Shown here piece after piece: positions 8,929 to 18,423 of a stretch of 64,000 nucleotides of DNA (its first letter is position 1; each line of letters opens with the position of its first letter). The notes under the pieces were generated by a model. That model was not told the DNA's origin, made no database searches, and worked only from the letters and a program-made list of their open reading frames with translations. Where the stretch lies: assembly GCA_963738185.1 (NCBI GenBank), contig CAVTVA010000003.1:3038001-3102000 (forward strand). The letters are read 5' to 3'. This stretch comes from AP-15 sp963738185. Lineage in GTDB: Bacteria; Pseudomonadota; Alphaproteobacteria; ATCC43930; CGMCC-115725. The position numbers and the translations under genes are program-made.

Positions 8929-9862
8929 ATGAGGCCGTTCCGGTTCGGCGTCAATGTCGGGCCGTCGCGCTCGCGCGCCGAATGGGTCGACAAAGCCCGC
9001 CGGCTGGAGGCGCTCGGCTACGCGGTCCTCACCGTACCCGATCACCTGACCAACCTGTTGGCGCCGTTCCCCGCTCTCGTCAGCGCGGCCGAGGCGACGA
9101 CCACGCTGCGGGTCGGCACCAATGTGCTCAACAACGATTTCCGCCACCCGGTGCTGGTGGCGCGCGAGGCGGCGACCGTCGATCTGCTGACCGATGGCCG
9201 GTTCATTCTCGGGCTCGGCGCCGGCCATATGCGGTCGGAATATGACGAGGCCGGGCTCGAGTTCGACACCGGCGGCACACGGGTCGATCGCCTGGCCGAA
9301 GCGGTCACCGTCATCAAGGGCCTGCTCGCCGGAGAAAGGGTCAGCTTCGCCGGCCGGCATTATCGCGTCACCGGCCATGCGATCCATCCCCGGCCGGTGC
9401 AGCGGCCCTATCCGCCGATCGCGATCGCCGGCAACGGGCCTCGGCTCCTCGCGCTGGCCGCAACGGAAGCCGATATCGTCGGCCTCTCGGGCGTCACTTT
9501 CCGTCGCGGCGGCACCGCGCCCGATGTTTCCGGCTGGAAGACGCCGGCTGTCGACGAGCGCATAAAGCTGATCCGCGAGGCCGCCGGCGACCGCTATGCC
9601 ACGCTCGAATTGAACGTGCTGATCCAGCGGGTTGTCGTGGTCGCAGACCGGCGGCGGGCGGCCGAGGAGCTGGCCCGCCAGTGGCAGCCAGCTCAGCCCC
9701 GACGAGATCCTGGACAGCCCCTATGTGCTGATCGGGACGGCAGACGAGATGATCGAGGATCTTCGGGCACGCCGCGAGCGCTGGGGCATGTCTTATTTCA
9801 CGATCTTTGAACCCTATGCGAGCGCTTTTGCCCCGGTCGTCGCTCGGCTCGCCAGTACATAG
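8929..9862 (+). CDS. LLM-class flavin-dependent oxidoreductase (1-nt frameshift)
   Basis: A luciferase-like (beta/alpha)8-barrel enzyme using FMN or F420. The N terminus FRFGVNVGPSRSRAEW, then TVPDHLTNLLAPFPAL, LGLGAGHMRSEYDEAGL and YPPIAIAGNG match the family often annotated as MSMEG_2516-type F420-dependent. The frame shifts by one base between about 9680 and 9698; the correct C terminus, LSPDEILDSPYVLIGTADEM, continues in the next frame to the stop at 9862, giving about 310 aa. The gene lies between the ring-cleavage dioxygenase-like gene and the flavin monooxygenase gene and is tightly spaced to both, so all three are probably one operon. Confidence 0.82.
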
Positions 9863-9870
9863 ATGCCGCC

Positions 9871-11076
9871 ATGACCGACAGGCTGCCGCCCAGACAGCGA
9901 GGAGCGCCCGTGACCCCCGAAGCCTATCTCGCCCGCGTGCGCGCCCTGCTGCCGGCGTTGCGCGAGCGTGCGGCGCAGGTCGAGGAGCTGCGTCGGCTGC
10001 CCGACGAAACCTTCGCCGATTTTCAGCGGGAGGGGCTGTTCCGCGCGTTGCAGCCAAAGCGTTATGGCGGCTACGAGCTCGACCCTGACGTCTTCTACCA
10101 GGCAGTAGCCGAGGTTTCGGCGGTTTGCGGATCGACAGGCTGGATCCTGGGCGTGCTCGGCGTCCACAATTGGCACGTCGCGATCCTGCCGCCTCAGGCG
10201 CAAGAGGATGTCTGGGGCGAGGACGACAGCATTCAGCTATCGACGTCGCTGGCGCCGACCGGCAGCGTCGAGCGTGCGCCCGGCGGCTATCGGCTGAAAG
10301 GCCGCTGGTCGTTTTCGAGCGGCTGTGATCATTGCCAATGGGCCGTGCTCGGCGGTGTCGCACCGCCGGCGACGGCGAGCCGCCCGATCTGCGCGTGTTC
10401 CTGCTGCCGCGCCGCGATTATCGGATCGACGACAACTGGCACGTCATGGGGCTGTGCGGCACCGGCAGTAAGGATATCGTCGTCGATGGCGCCTTTGTCC
10501 CCGAATACCGCACCCACTCCTATCGCGAGGCCTTCGCCCTCGACCATCCGGGTGCGGCGGTCAACACCGCGCCGCTTTACCGGCTGCCCTGGGGGCTGAT
10601 CTTTCCGTATGGCATCACCGCCCCGGCGATCGGCGCCGCGCAAGGCGCGCTCGCCGCGTTTCGCGAGCAGGCGGCGCGGCGCATCAATCTTCGCGACGGC
10701 TCGCGCGCGGTCGAGGACCCGTTCCTGCAATACCGGCTCGCCGAGGCGGCGGCCGAGATCGACGCGGCGCAGCGACAGGATGCTCGCCAATTTCGCCGAG
10801 ATGATGCGCCGCGCCCGCGCCGGCGAAGAAATCCCGCTCAACGACCGCGCCCGCTACCGCTGGGATGCCGGCAAGGCGATCGAGAGCAGCGTGCGCGCCA
10901 CCGACCTGCTATTCGAGGCAAGCGGCGGCCACGCCCTCTTTCTCGACAACCCGATCCAGCGCGCCTGGCGCGACGTGCACGCGATGCGCGCCCACGCCGG
11001 CAACAACCCCGAACGCGCCGCCTTCATCTTCGCCCGCTCCGAATTCGGCCTGCCGCCGCAGGACATCCGATTCTGA
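9871..11076 (+). CDS. HsaA/HpaH-like flavin-dependent monooxygenase, acyl-CoA dehydrogenase fold (two frameshifts)
   Basis: A group D flavin monooxygenase of acyl-CoA dehydrogenase fold, about 401 aa after correction. GVHNWHVAILPPQAQEDVWG and GRWSFSSGCDHCQWAVLGG closely match the oxygenase of 3-HSA hydroxylase (HsaA) and C2-type hydroxyphenylacetate hydroxylases, which ortho-hydroxylate phenols with reduced flavin. The frame is lost at about 10366 (one base missing) and restored at about 10775 (one base extra), so the middle 135 codons lie in another frame. The last part, GKAIESSVRATDLLFEASGG, is typical. A dioxygenase-like gene upstream could cleave the catechol produced. Alternatively it may act on a non-steroid phenol. 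Confidence 0.8.
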
Positions 11077-11081
11077 GGCGC

Positions 11082-11570
11082 ATGAACATTCGTTCCGAGA
11101 CCGCCGCCGATCTTGCGGGGATACGGGCGGTCAACAAAGCGGCGTTCCCTACCCCGTCGGAGGCCGACCTGGTCGATCGGCTACGAGAGGACGCCGATTT
11201 GGTGCTGTCGCTCGTCGCCGTCCTCGACAATGCGATAATCGGCCACGTCGTGTTTTCCCGGATGCGGACCCCGCGCGGTACGCTCGGCTTGGGTCCGGCG
11301 GCAGTCCTGGCGCAGCATCGGCGAATGGGCATCGCCGCCAACCTCATTCGGGATGGCTTGGGCCGCGCAACAGAGCAGGGGTGGAAGGGCGTCTTCGTGC
11401 TTGGCAATCCTGCCTACTATCGCCGATTTGGCTTTGACCCGTTGTTGGCAGCAGGGTTCGCTTCACCTTATGCCGGACCACACCTGATGGCGGTGGCACT
11501 CGACAAAGAAGGGTTTCCATTGCGCGACGGCAACCTGAGTTACCCCGCTGCATTTGCAGCCTCAGGGTGA
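11082..11570 (+). CDS. GNAT family N-acetyltransferase
   Basis: A 162-aa protein with the GNAT fold. The acetyl-CoA loop is visible as LAQHRRMGIAANLIRDGL (residues about 69-86) and the C-terminal substrate-side motif as VLGNPAYYRRFGFDP, typical of the YhbS-like subgroup. The substrate is unknown. ATG 11082 lies six bases after the stop of the preceding monooxygenase, so the two are probably cotranscribed. Confidence 0.85.
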   Translation: MNIRSETAADLAGIRAVNKAAFPTPSEADLVDRLREDADLVLSLVAVLDNAIIGHVVFSRMRTPRGTLGLGPAAVLAQHRRMGIAANLIRDGLGRATEQGWKGVFVLGNPAYYRRFGFDPLLAAGFASPYAGPHLMAVALDKEGFPLRDGNLSYPAAFAASG

Positions 11571-11741
11571 GCCTTGCTCCACCCGCCAGCGGAGAGTTTT
11601 TGGCGGATGCTTGCAGCGTAATGCCTGCCGGCGACGGGGTTTGCGCGAGCGCCAATTGGGACACCCTTTCCTTCGGTGACCGATGGTGCGGGGTGGGGAT
11701 TGGCGGTATGTTGCGGGTGCGCGTCTCGCAGGGAGGAAGCG

Positions 11742-12206
11742 ATGATCAAGGGGCTGCATCATAATGCCTATCGCTGTCGGGATTCGGAGGAGACGCGGGG
11801 GTTTTACGAGGATTTCCTCGGGCTCCCGCTGGTCAGCGCGTTCGAGATCGCCGAGGGGCGGGCGCTGCACACGTTCTTCCAGATGAATGACGGCTCGTGC
11901 CTCGCGTTTTTCGAGGCGCCGGGCAAGCCGTTCGAGTTCAAGCGGCAGGACGATCTCGATCTGCACATCGCTCTCGGCGTCGAGAACGACGTGTTCGACC
12001 GCATGCTGGCGAAGGGAAAAGCGCAAGGGATCGAGGTGCGCGGGCCGGTCGATCACGGCTTTGTCCGCTCGATCTATTTCCGCGACCCGAACGGCTACGT
12101 GATCGAATTGACCGCCAGCACCGGCCGGCATGGCGAAATCATGGACCCGGCGGTCTCAAAGCCGCACGAGGCGCTGGCCCACTGGCAGGCGGCCAAGAGC
12201 GCATGA
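11742..12206 (+). CDS. VOC family protein (glyoxalase/dioxygenase-like)
   Basis: A 154-aa single-module pair of the vicinal-oxygen-chelate superfamily. Possible metal ligands are His5 (IKGLHHNAYRCRD), His in DLDLHIALGV and Glu in DPNGYVIELTA. ATG 11742 follows GGGAGGAAGCG, a strong ribosome site. It stands alone, about 170 bases after the GNAT gene, and its substrate cannot be told from sequence; ring-cleavage or isomerase roles are both possible in this catabolic block. Confidence 0.82.
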   Translation: MIKGLHHNAYRCRDSEETRGFYEDFLGLPLVSAFEIAEGRALHTFFQMNDGSCLAFFEAPGKPFEFKRQDDLDLHIALGVENDVFDRMLAKGKAQGIEVRGPVDHGFVRSIYFRDPNGYVIELTASTGRHGEIMDPAVSKPHEALAHWQAAKSA

Positions 12207-12285
12207 TCGGCGATCCGGACAAAACGAGAGGTCCGTGGGCGGTACGTGGTGTTCCGGTCTCTAAAGTCGCAAGCACCAAACATTG

Positions 12286-12345
12286 TGCTTTCCCGGCGAA
12301 GGCCGGGACCCATGCCAGCCGTGGATACCGGCTTTCGCCGGTAAA
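12286..12345. repeat. Palindromic intergenic repeat
   Basis: TCCCGGCGAAGGCCGGGA (12291-12308) and the following ACCGGCTTTCGCCGGT (about 12328-12343) form two adjacent short hairpins, a REP-like pair similar in style to those at 7.5, 13.7 and 63.8 kb. Confidence 0.55.
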
Positions 12346-12413
12346 GCGAGTGAAGAGGCTGGCAGAGCCAGCGGGATGAATTTCTCGATCGAGATCCCAG
12401 ACGGCTGGTCGGC

Positions 12414-13611
12414 ATGCGCGGCGCGGCGCTGAGGGTCGCGGTGATCGGCGGCGGCATCGGCGGGCTCAGCGCGGCCGTGGCGCTGCGCCAGGCCGGGCTT
12501 TGCGGTCGAGGTCTATGAGCAGGCGCCGCAGCTGACCCAAATCGGCGGCGGCATCAATATGGGGCCGAATGCCGTGCGCGTGCTCTACCGGCTCGGCCTC
12601 GGCGACGGGCTCGACCGCGAGGCAGTGCAGCCGCTCGGCACGCATCAGCGGCGCTGGCAGGATGGCCGCACCTTGCAGCGGGCGCGGCTCAACCCGCTCT
12701 GCGAGGAGCTTTACGGCGCGCCGCACTTGACGATCCACCGCGCCGATCTGTTGGCGGCCATCGCCGCCGGCTTTCCGGCGCAAAACATCCATCTCGCCCA
12801 CCGCCTGATCGGCCTCGCCGATCGCGGCGACAGCATCGAGGCGCGGTTCGAGAATGGCGCGCAGATCCGAGCCGATGTGCTGGTCGGCGCCGACGGCATC
12901 CATTCAGCGGTGCGAGCAGCCTTGTTCGGCGAGGAGGCGCCGCGCTTCGCCGGCTGCGTCGCCTATCGCGGGCTGGTGCCGAGCGAACGGATCGCGGACC
13001 TCGGCCTCGAGCTCGGCTCGCAATCCTGGGTCGGCCCGGGCGGGCATTTTGTCCATTACTTCGTCTCGCGCGGGCGGCTCCTGAATTTTGTCGGTTGGAC
13101 CGAGCACGATGACTGGAACCGCGAGGATTGGACCGACCGCGCCACGATCGAGCGTGCGCTCGCCGCCTTCGAGGGCTGGCACCCGCAAATCCGGCGAATT
13201 ATTGCCGCGGCCGAAACCTGCTTTATCTGGGCATTGTTCGATCGCGAGCCATTGCCGCGCTGGTCGGTCGGGCGCGCGAGCCTGCTCGGCGACGCCTGTC
13301 ATCCGATGTACCCGTTTATGGGCCAGGGTGCGGCCCAGGCGATCGAGGACGGCGCCGCGCTCGCCGCCTGCCTCGCCGCCGGGGCCGACGCCCCGGCCGC
13401 CGCGCTGCAACGCTATCAGGAGCTGCGCCTCCCGCGCGTCACCCGGCTGCAGCAGATGTCGCGCGCCAACAAGATCCGTTTCCACATGCCCGACGGCCCG
13501 GCGCAGCAGGCGCGCGACCTCGAATGGGGAAGGGCGGCCGACCGCTCGCCCGACGCCCTGCGCTGGCTCTACGCCTTCGACCCCAGCCGACTCGAACCCG
13601 CGCCCGCGTAG
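12414..13611 (+). CDS. FAD-dependent aromatic hydroxylase, salicylate/3-hydroxybenzoate hydroxylase-like (1-nt frameshift)
   Basis: A class A flavoprotein monooxygenase of about 398 aa after correction. The N terminus has the FAD-binding GxGxxG motif (VIGGGIGGLSAA), then VGADGIHSAVRAALFG and the second FAD motif GRASLLGDACHPMYPFMGQG. These enzymes use NAD(P)H and O2 to hydroxylate phenolic acids. The frame breaks in the GGG at 12495-12497, where one extra G separates LRQAG from FAVEVYEQAPQL; the rest is clean. The start is ATG 12414. It fits the nearby hydroxylase and dioxygenase genes as part of an aromatic-degradation block. Confidence 0.85.
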
Positions 13612-13653
13612 CTGGCGGGACGAACCAGACAGATGGCTCCCAAATCCCCTTAA

Positions 13654-13800
13654 CCGTCGCCCCCGCGCAAGCGGGGGTCCAGGTGGGAGGCGGTGTTTCA
13701 GCCTGGCAGCGGAAGGAATCGTCGCCCTCGCGCAAGTGGGGGTCCAGGGCAAGCGCTCGGCGCCCGATGCCCTGGGTTCCCGCTTTCGCGGGAAAGACGA
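13654..13800. repeat. Cluster of REP-like palindromes
   Basis: Three elements are close together: GCCCCCGCGCAAGCGGGGG (13658-13676 region), a decayed copy GCCCTCGCGCAAGTGGGGG (about 13722-13742), and TTCCCGCTTTCGCGGGAA (about 13777-13794). The first and last types recur as a pair at 63.8-63.9 kb. Confidence 0.7.
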
Positions 13801-14208
13801 ACGGATAAGTGGTGGGGTGCCAAGCGTCAGAACTGTACCACTAGGCTCGAAGAACAGGCGGAACAGGTCCCCTGGCACTACGCGTGAGCCCGAGGGGTTG
13901 GCCGCAGATCGGCCGCAGGTAGCGGCGAGAACAGCGGGGCCGATGCATGCAGGCAATTGCGGGAGGCCGGCCGCCGGGGCGCGTCGAAAGGGGGCTTGTC
14001 TCGAAAATTATCTGCCGCGGTGGCCCGACCCGGGCCGATCCATCTGCCCGGGCATGCCGAGCATCTGCCCGACGCGCCGTTCCAGCATCTCGAAAAGCGC
14101 TTTCGATCTCGGCAACGAAGACTTCAAAGTCTGGCGCCTATTCGGCGCGGTCCGGCCAGACCCGAGCTGCCAGTCGCAACACCGGGTCAATGTGAGCTCG
14201 GTGAAAGG
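13801..14208. other. Intergenic, no gene recognised
   Basis: No frame here has a credible start, ribosome site and protein-like composition. Apart from the repeats before it and the terminator after it, I see nothing that can be named. Confidence 0.5.
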
Positions 14209-14231
14209 AAAAGGGCAGCGCCTTGCTGCCC
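14209..14231 (-). terminator. Rho-independent terminator of the His-rich protein gene
   Basis: On the minus strand GGGCAGC (14231-14225), a five-base loop and GCTGCCC (14219-14213) are followed by TTTT. It lies 61 bases past the stop codon of the gene ending at 14292. Confidence 0.72.
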
Positions 14232-14291
14232 CTCAACCGAATTGCCGCTCTGGTTCGCGGGGCGCCGCAACCGACGCCCCGCTACCGAGAC

Positions 14292-15773
14292 TTACGCGGC
14301 GTGCAGCAGCTCCAGGTATTCCTCATAGACAGCCATGTTCTTGCCAAAGGAGATCGCGGCGGCCTGAGCGCCGCAGACCAGATGCATCCAGCGCCACGGT
14401 TCGCGGGTGGTCTGGTATTCCTCGACAATCGACTGGTGGTGCTTGAACGCGTGCATCTCGGTGAAATTGTCGTGGCAGACGATTTCGGCGAGGCAGGCGA
14501 TCAGCGCCTTCGGGTCGTAGCCGCTCTTGATATATTGGGTGGCCAGGTTGACCGTTTCCTTGACCTCGGGCACCGCCCGCATCAGCCCGAGATTGCTGAC
14601 CTGGGACCAATCGGTCGGCGGCTGGTTGTAAACGCTGTGCTTGATCGCGTCGAGCAGCTGTTCCTGACTGCGCTGCGGCAACGCGGCGACCGCTTCCATG
14701 TCGGGCTGCGGGTACGGCTGCATGCGGTTCTGCGTCGAGCGGATCTCGGGGCCCGACTGCCAGGTCAGCAGCAGCAGCAGCTTGTTCTTCAGGCTGATGC
14801 CTTCCTGCCGGAGCAGATAGCGCCGCAGATTGATGCTGGTATGCAGATGGACATCCATCGGGTTGCCGCCGAGCGAGCGCAGGAAGAGCCCGGCCGCGCC
14901 GATCGACAGCGCTTCGCCCGCGCCCTCGAGCGAAATCCCGGTGGTCAGCGCCTTGGCCATCAGCACCGGAATGTCGGCGAACACCTCGACCGATGCGATC
15001 GACTCACCAAGCGCGCCGATCGCCGCCGTCTCGTCATCGCCGCTGCGCTGGCGGTAGATGCGCTGCAACAACCCGTGCTCTTCGATCAGCGCTTCGATCG
15101 CCGGCAATGGCGAGGGCATCGGATTGTTCGGCGCGACCGGGGAGCGGGTCACAAACCGCACCACCTGCCGCATCACGATCGGCAGATATTCCTCGTCGAG
15201 CACGCCCTCCTGGAAGGCGCGCCATACCGTGCCGGGGAACATGAAATAATGATCGTCGTGGAAATTCTTCGGGATCGCCACGCTCAGCAGCAGGTCGATG
15301 CCCTCGATCCGCGGCGCATGATCCCACAGCCACAGGAACAGGTGGTCAGCCTTGTTCCACTCGCCGCGGCCGACCGCGGCATGGAACGCCCGCTTGGTCT
15401 GCTCGACGCCGCCGACATCCTCGGGCTCGAATTCGAGCAAATTGTACGGCCCCATCGCCGGGTGATGAATGTGCTTGTTGGTCAGCGCCACATGCTGCAG
15501 CACCGGGACAAACCGCTGCTCGCCCTCCAGGCGATCGACCAAGGTCGACACGGCATAAAGGCCGGCGAGCGGGTGCAGCGGGCCGCCGTGATGACCGGGC
15601 GGCATTTCGGTCGAACGGGTCACCGCAAGGGCCGAGGCCGTCAGCATCGTCTGGACCGGCACCCCGGCGCGCAATTTGTCAAGGGCGCGATCCAGAATCT
15701 CTGCGGGAGGCGTTTCCTCGATGAACTGGACCAACGGCTCGATAGTCTCGGAATAGTGGACCCGGTTCGGCAT
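14292..15773 (-). CDS. Conserved His-rich protein of unknown function
   Basis: A 493-aa soluble protein with no signal peptide or membrane segment; I do not recognise the family. Many His sit in short clusters that look functional: TEMPPGHHGGPLHPLAG (about residues 55-71), LTNKHIHHPAMGPY, NFHDDHYFMFPGTVW, and near the C terminus ACLAEIVCHDNFTEMHAFKHH. The pattern suggests a metal-binding, perhaps helical, oxygenase or lyase; a remote link to questin-oxidase-like proteins is possible but unproven. The start is ATG 15773 (MPNRVHYSETIEPL) with GGGAGA seven bases upstream. It has its own terminator and stands alone between the catabolic block and tRNA-Gly. Confidence 0.7.
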   Translation of the reverse strand: MPNRVHYSETIEPLVQFIEETPPAEILDRALDKLRAGVPVQTMLTASALAVTRSTEMPPGHHGGPLHPLAGLYAVSTLVDRLEGEQRFVPVLQHVALTNKHIHHPAMGPYNLLEFEPEDVGGVEQTKRAFHAAVGRGEWNKADHLFLWLWDHAPRIEGIDLLLSVAIPKNFHDDHYFMFPGTVWRAFQEGVLDEEYLPIVMRQVVRFVTRSPVAPNNPMPSPLPAIEALIEEHGLLQRIYRQRSGDDETAAIGALGESIASVEVFADIPVLMAKALTTGISLEGAGEALSIGAAGLFLRSLGGNPMDVHLHTSINLRRYLLRQEGISLKNKLLLLLTWQSGPEIRSTQNRMQPYPQPDMEAVAALPQRSQEQLLDAIKHSVYNQPPTDWSQVSNLGLMRAVPEVKETVNLATQYIKSGYDPKALIACLAEIVCHDNFTEMHAFKHHQSIVEEYQTTREPWRWMHLVCGAQAAAISFGKNMAVYEEYLELLHAA

Positions 15774-16061
15774 GCTAGGCTCTCCCGTAAGTGCAGTTGG
15801 TGCCGTCGCGATCGACGGTGGATCCGGCTTGGTGCGAGCGCTCCTCGGATCAGCATATGGGATCAAGCCCTAAGGTCAATCGACATAAGGGTTTGCCAGC
15901 CGTCGAGTTTTCGCATGGTGACGCGAGCGCGGGAGCCCTTCTGCCCACCGGCCGGTTCAGGGGAGGCGAGCGACCGCACGCGGCGGATGCACATCTTGCA
16001 AACGCGCACGGCCCGGCTATGATGCCCGGCGGGCGTCGGTTCCGTGGCGCCGGCTTGGGGC

Positions 16062-16136
16062 GCGGGCGTAGCTCAGGGGTAGAGCACAACCTTGCCAAGG
16101 TTGGGGTCGAGGGTTCGAATCCCTTCGCCCGCTCCA
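16062..16136 (+). tRNA. tRNA-Gly (anticodon GCC)
   Basis: The acceptor arm GCGGGCG (16062-16068) pairs with CGCCCGC (16126-16132), followed by T and an encoded CCA. The anticodon stem CAACC/GGTTG frames the loop TTGCCAA with anticodon GCC. The T-arm GAGGGTTCGAATCCCTT is canonical. A decayed integrative element lies directly downstream, and tRNA-Gly genes are common integration sites; no second copy of the 3' end was found in the window. Confidence 0.97.
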
Positions 16137-16166
16137 AAATTTCCTCAGAAACTCAGAGACTTGCGA

Positions 16167-16184
16167 GCGGCCCTTCGGGGCCGC
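16167..16184 (+). terminator. Hairpin downstream of tRNA-Gly
   Basis: GCGGCCC-TTCG-GGGCCGC is a perfect 7-bp stem with a UUCG tetraloop, 31 bases past the tRNA. Only CTGTTT follows, so it is a plausible but not ideal terminator. Confidence 0.5.
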
Positions 16185-16363
16185 GGCTGTTTAGAGAGAG
16201 GCTCTCCTCGCAGAACCTAAGCAGATTCTAGCCGTTCGAGCGGAAGTGGCCGGATACGCCGTCGCATGCTCGGCGGGCGGCCTGGCCCTCGCTCCATAGC
16301 TGATCGCGGCCACGAAGGCGCGATCGAACACGCTTGTGTGTGGTGTAAGAGTCGCTGATAGGG

Positions 16364-17519
16364 TCAGGCCGGAAGCTCAAGCCGTGCGCTCAAGCCGCCG
16401 CCCTTGCGAGCGCCGAGGACGACGTCACCGCCGTGCTCCCTAGCGATCGACCGAGTCGGTCGGAGAGCCCGAGCCCAACGCCGCCGGCATTGGGCTCGGA
16501 TTGCGTCGCTCGAGTTGGTCACGGCCTCGCCGGTAAAGCGGCTCGTCGAGACTTTTTCGCGCTGGCTGAGTCGGTAGCGTGCCGCGGCCGCTTGGCTCGT
16601 CGACGCGCGAACGAGAGGACGAGTCGACCATCTCGGCATCCGTCAGTCAGCGATCATCTCTGCTTCTGCTCCTCGCCGCCGCCGACCTCAATGCGAACTT
16701 CAGCGGCGTTATCGACCCAGGTCATGGGACAGCTGCGAGCATCTGAGCCGATCCCGTCGAAGCCGGCCAGGGCCGTTGTGCATGCGGTTGCCGTTATCGG
16801 TCACGATCCGCAACTCGCCGGCCCTTCCGCGGCAGCAGCGGCTCGTCCGCGGTACTACCCGTCGACGGCAACCGGAGACCGAGATCGGATTCCAGCGTGC
16901 GGGTCTCAGCAGCGCTTGGAGATCAGAATAGCGCGCGAGGCGAGTTCAGCCGATCGAGGCGGATCATCTCGGCCGGATCGGTTGCGGCGTCGGAGCGTCG
17001 TGAACAGCGGTCAATGTCTGTCTTTAAGCTGGGTCTGACAACCATCCCATGGCCGCCGGCCGCCCTCGTCATGCGAAGTTTCAAGCCGGTACGGCGACGA
17101 CTCCGCAGGGCGGAGCAATCGCCGGCGCCTTCAGAGAGGTGATGAGCGGATGGTGAATTGGCGAGAGCCACTGAATATGTCGACGCACGATTGTCGGGAG
17201 CTGCTCGCGCGAATTGACGGCCCCTGAGAGCGGGGTATCGAGAAGCTCGACCCGGATCAACCGGCGCTGGGCGGCAGCAATCAAGCCGAGCCGCTGATCG
17301 GCGGAGGACGCATCGAGGGCTTCGGCCAGGGACACGACCCTGGCCGGCAACAGGAAATAGTAGAACCGCAGGTCGAAACGGCCGGGATTTCGCCCGGGGT
17401 AGAGACCCGCACGCCCCATCCGACATTGACGAGGCGCTGCAGCGTGAACCCGAGGCCCATCGACAGGACGATCGTGAGGCCGATCGTGAGCGCAATGCTG
17501 TCGAGACGCAGCGTTTCAT
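16364..17519 (-). pseudogene. Sensor histidine kinase remnant
   Basis: This follows the response regulator gene; ATG 17519 overlaps that gene's stop (ATGA). A first membrane segment is readable as IALTIGLTIVLSMGLGF and the last ATPase box as AREHGGDVVLGARKGGGL, ending SARLELPA. In between, pieces such as VVSLAEALDASSADQRLGL and GVGLGL-like sequence occur in different frames, so the gene has several indels. The His box and N box could not be read with confidence. It is probably the partner kinase of the regulator upstream, now non-functional unless many of the indels are assembly errors. Confidence 0.5.
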
Positions 17520-18248
17520 TCGGCGGCTCCCGCTTGGATGACAGGCGCGGCGAACAGATACCCGCCGGTGCGCACCGTCTTGATGAGCGCCGGCTCCTTT
17601 GGATCCTCCTCGATCCGCCGACGCAGCCGGCTGATGTGGACATCTATGCTGCGGTCGAAGGATGCCGTCGTCCGGCCGCGCGCGATGTCGAGCAGCTGGT
17701 CGCGCGTCAATACGCGCCGCGGCCGTTCGACGAGCGCGAGCAGGATATCGAACTCGGCGGCCCTCAGGTTGACGAGCGCACCCGCCGGCGAATATAGCCG
17801 GCGGCGCGCGACATCGAGGCGCCAGCCCAGGAACTCGAACACCTGGCCGACGCCGGGCGGGGCACCCGGGAGGGGCACGGCGGCGCGGCGCAGGACCGCG
17901 CGGATGCGGGCGAGCAGCTCGCGCGGCCCGAAGGGCTTTGCGACATAGTCGTCGGCTCCCATTTCGAGGCCGACGACGCGGTCGTGTCCCCCCGATCGCG
18001 GTCAGCATGATGATCGGCAGCCGGCCGCGCGAACGCAGCTCCCGGCAAAGGACCAGCCCGTCGTTGCCCGGCAGCATGATGTCGAGGACGACAAGATCGA
18101 CGCGGGCGTTGCCGAGGATGTGCATCATCGCCTCGCCATCGGGCGCGATCGAAACGCGATAACCGTGGTCCCCGAGGAATTTCGACAGCAGGGCACCGAT
18201 CTCCTTGTCGTCATCGACGATCAGGAGGTGTGGGGGCGGAGCACTCAT
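17516..18248 (-). CDS. OmpR-family response regulator (1-nt frameshift)
   Basis: About 243 aa when corrected, the normal length. The receiver domain has LLIVDDDKEIGALL (acidic pair), the phospho-acceptor Asp in LVVLDIMLPGNDG, and the conserved Lys in DDYVAKPFGPRELL. The C-terminal winged helix shows FDILLALVERPRRVLTRDQL and DVHISRLRRRIEEDP. The frame is broken in a run of six C at 17988-17993 (five expected), splitting TAIGG from HDRVVGLEMGADD. The ATG at 18248 overlaps the stop of the truncated DUF2274 gene, so its expression may now depend on the mobile-element operon upstream. Confidence 0.8.
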
Positions 18249-18418
18249 GGCTGGCAGTATCGCGCGCCAGCTCCGTCTCCGTTAAGAGTTCGAATTGTTA
18301 CCTCGCGGCCGAGAGCCTCGGCATAGGCGACGAGATCGCCATGCAGCGCCGCCGGCAGCTCGATCGTCAGCCTGACGGGCTTCTCGTCGAGGATCGTGCC
18401 GAGCTTCAGCTTTGGCAT
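18245..18418 (-). pseudogene. DUF2274 protein, truncated
   Basis: The start MPKLKLGTILDEKPVRLTIE and ELPAALHGDLVAYAEALGRE match the short DUF2274 protein normally encoded just after trbI in alphaproteobacterial ICEs. After about residue 40 the similarity stops and 17 unrelated codons run into the start of the response regulator. A normal copy is about twice as long, so position 18280-18300 is a recombination junction between conjugation genes and the two-component genes. Confidence 0.62.
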
Positions 18419-18423
18419 CGCCG

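Noticed and set aside
7525..13800. CRISPR array
   Set aside because: The repeats are palindromic, few and irregularly spaced between genes, with no regular spacers and no cas genes.
14223..16022. 599-codon open frame on the plus strand opposite the His-rich gene
   Set aside because: It is the antisense shadow of the minus-strand gene at 14292-15773, whose product has protein-like composition, a ribosome site and a terminator.
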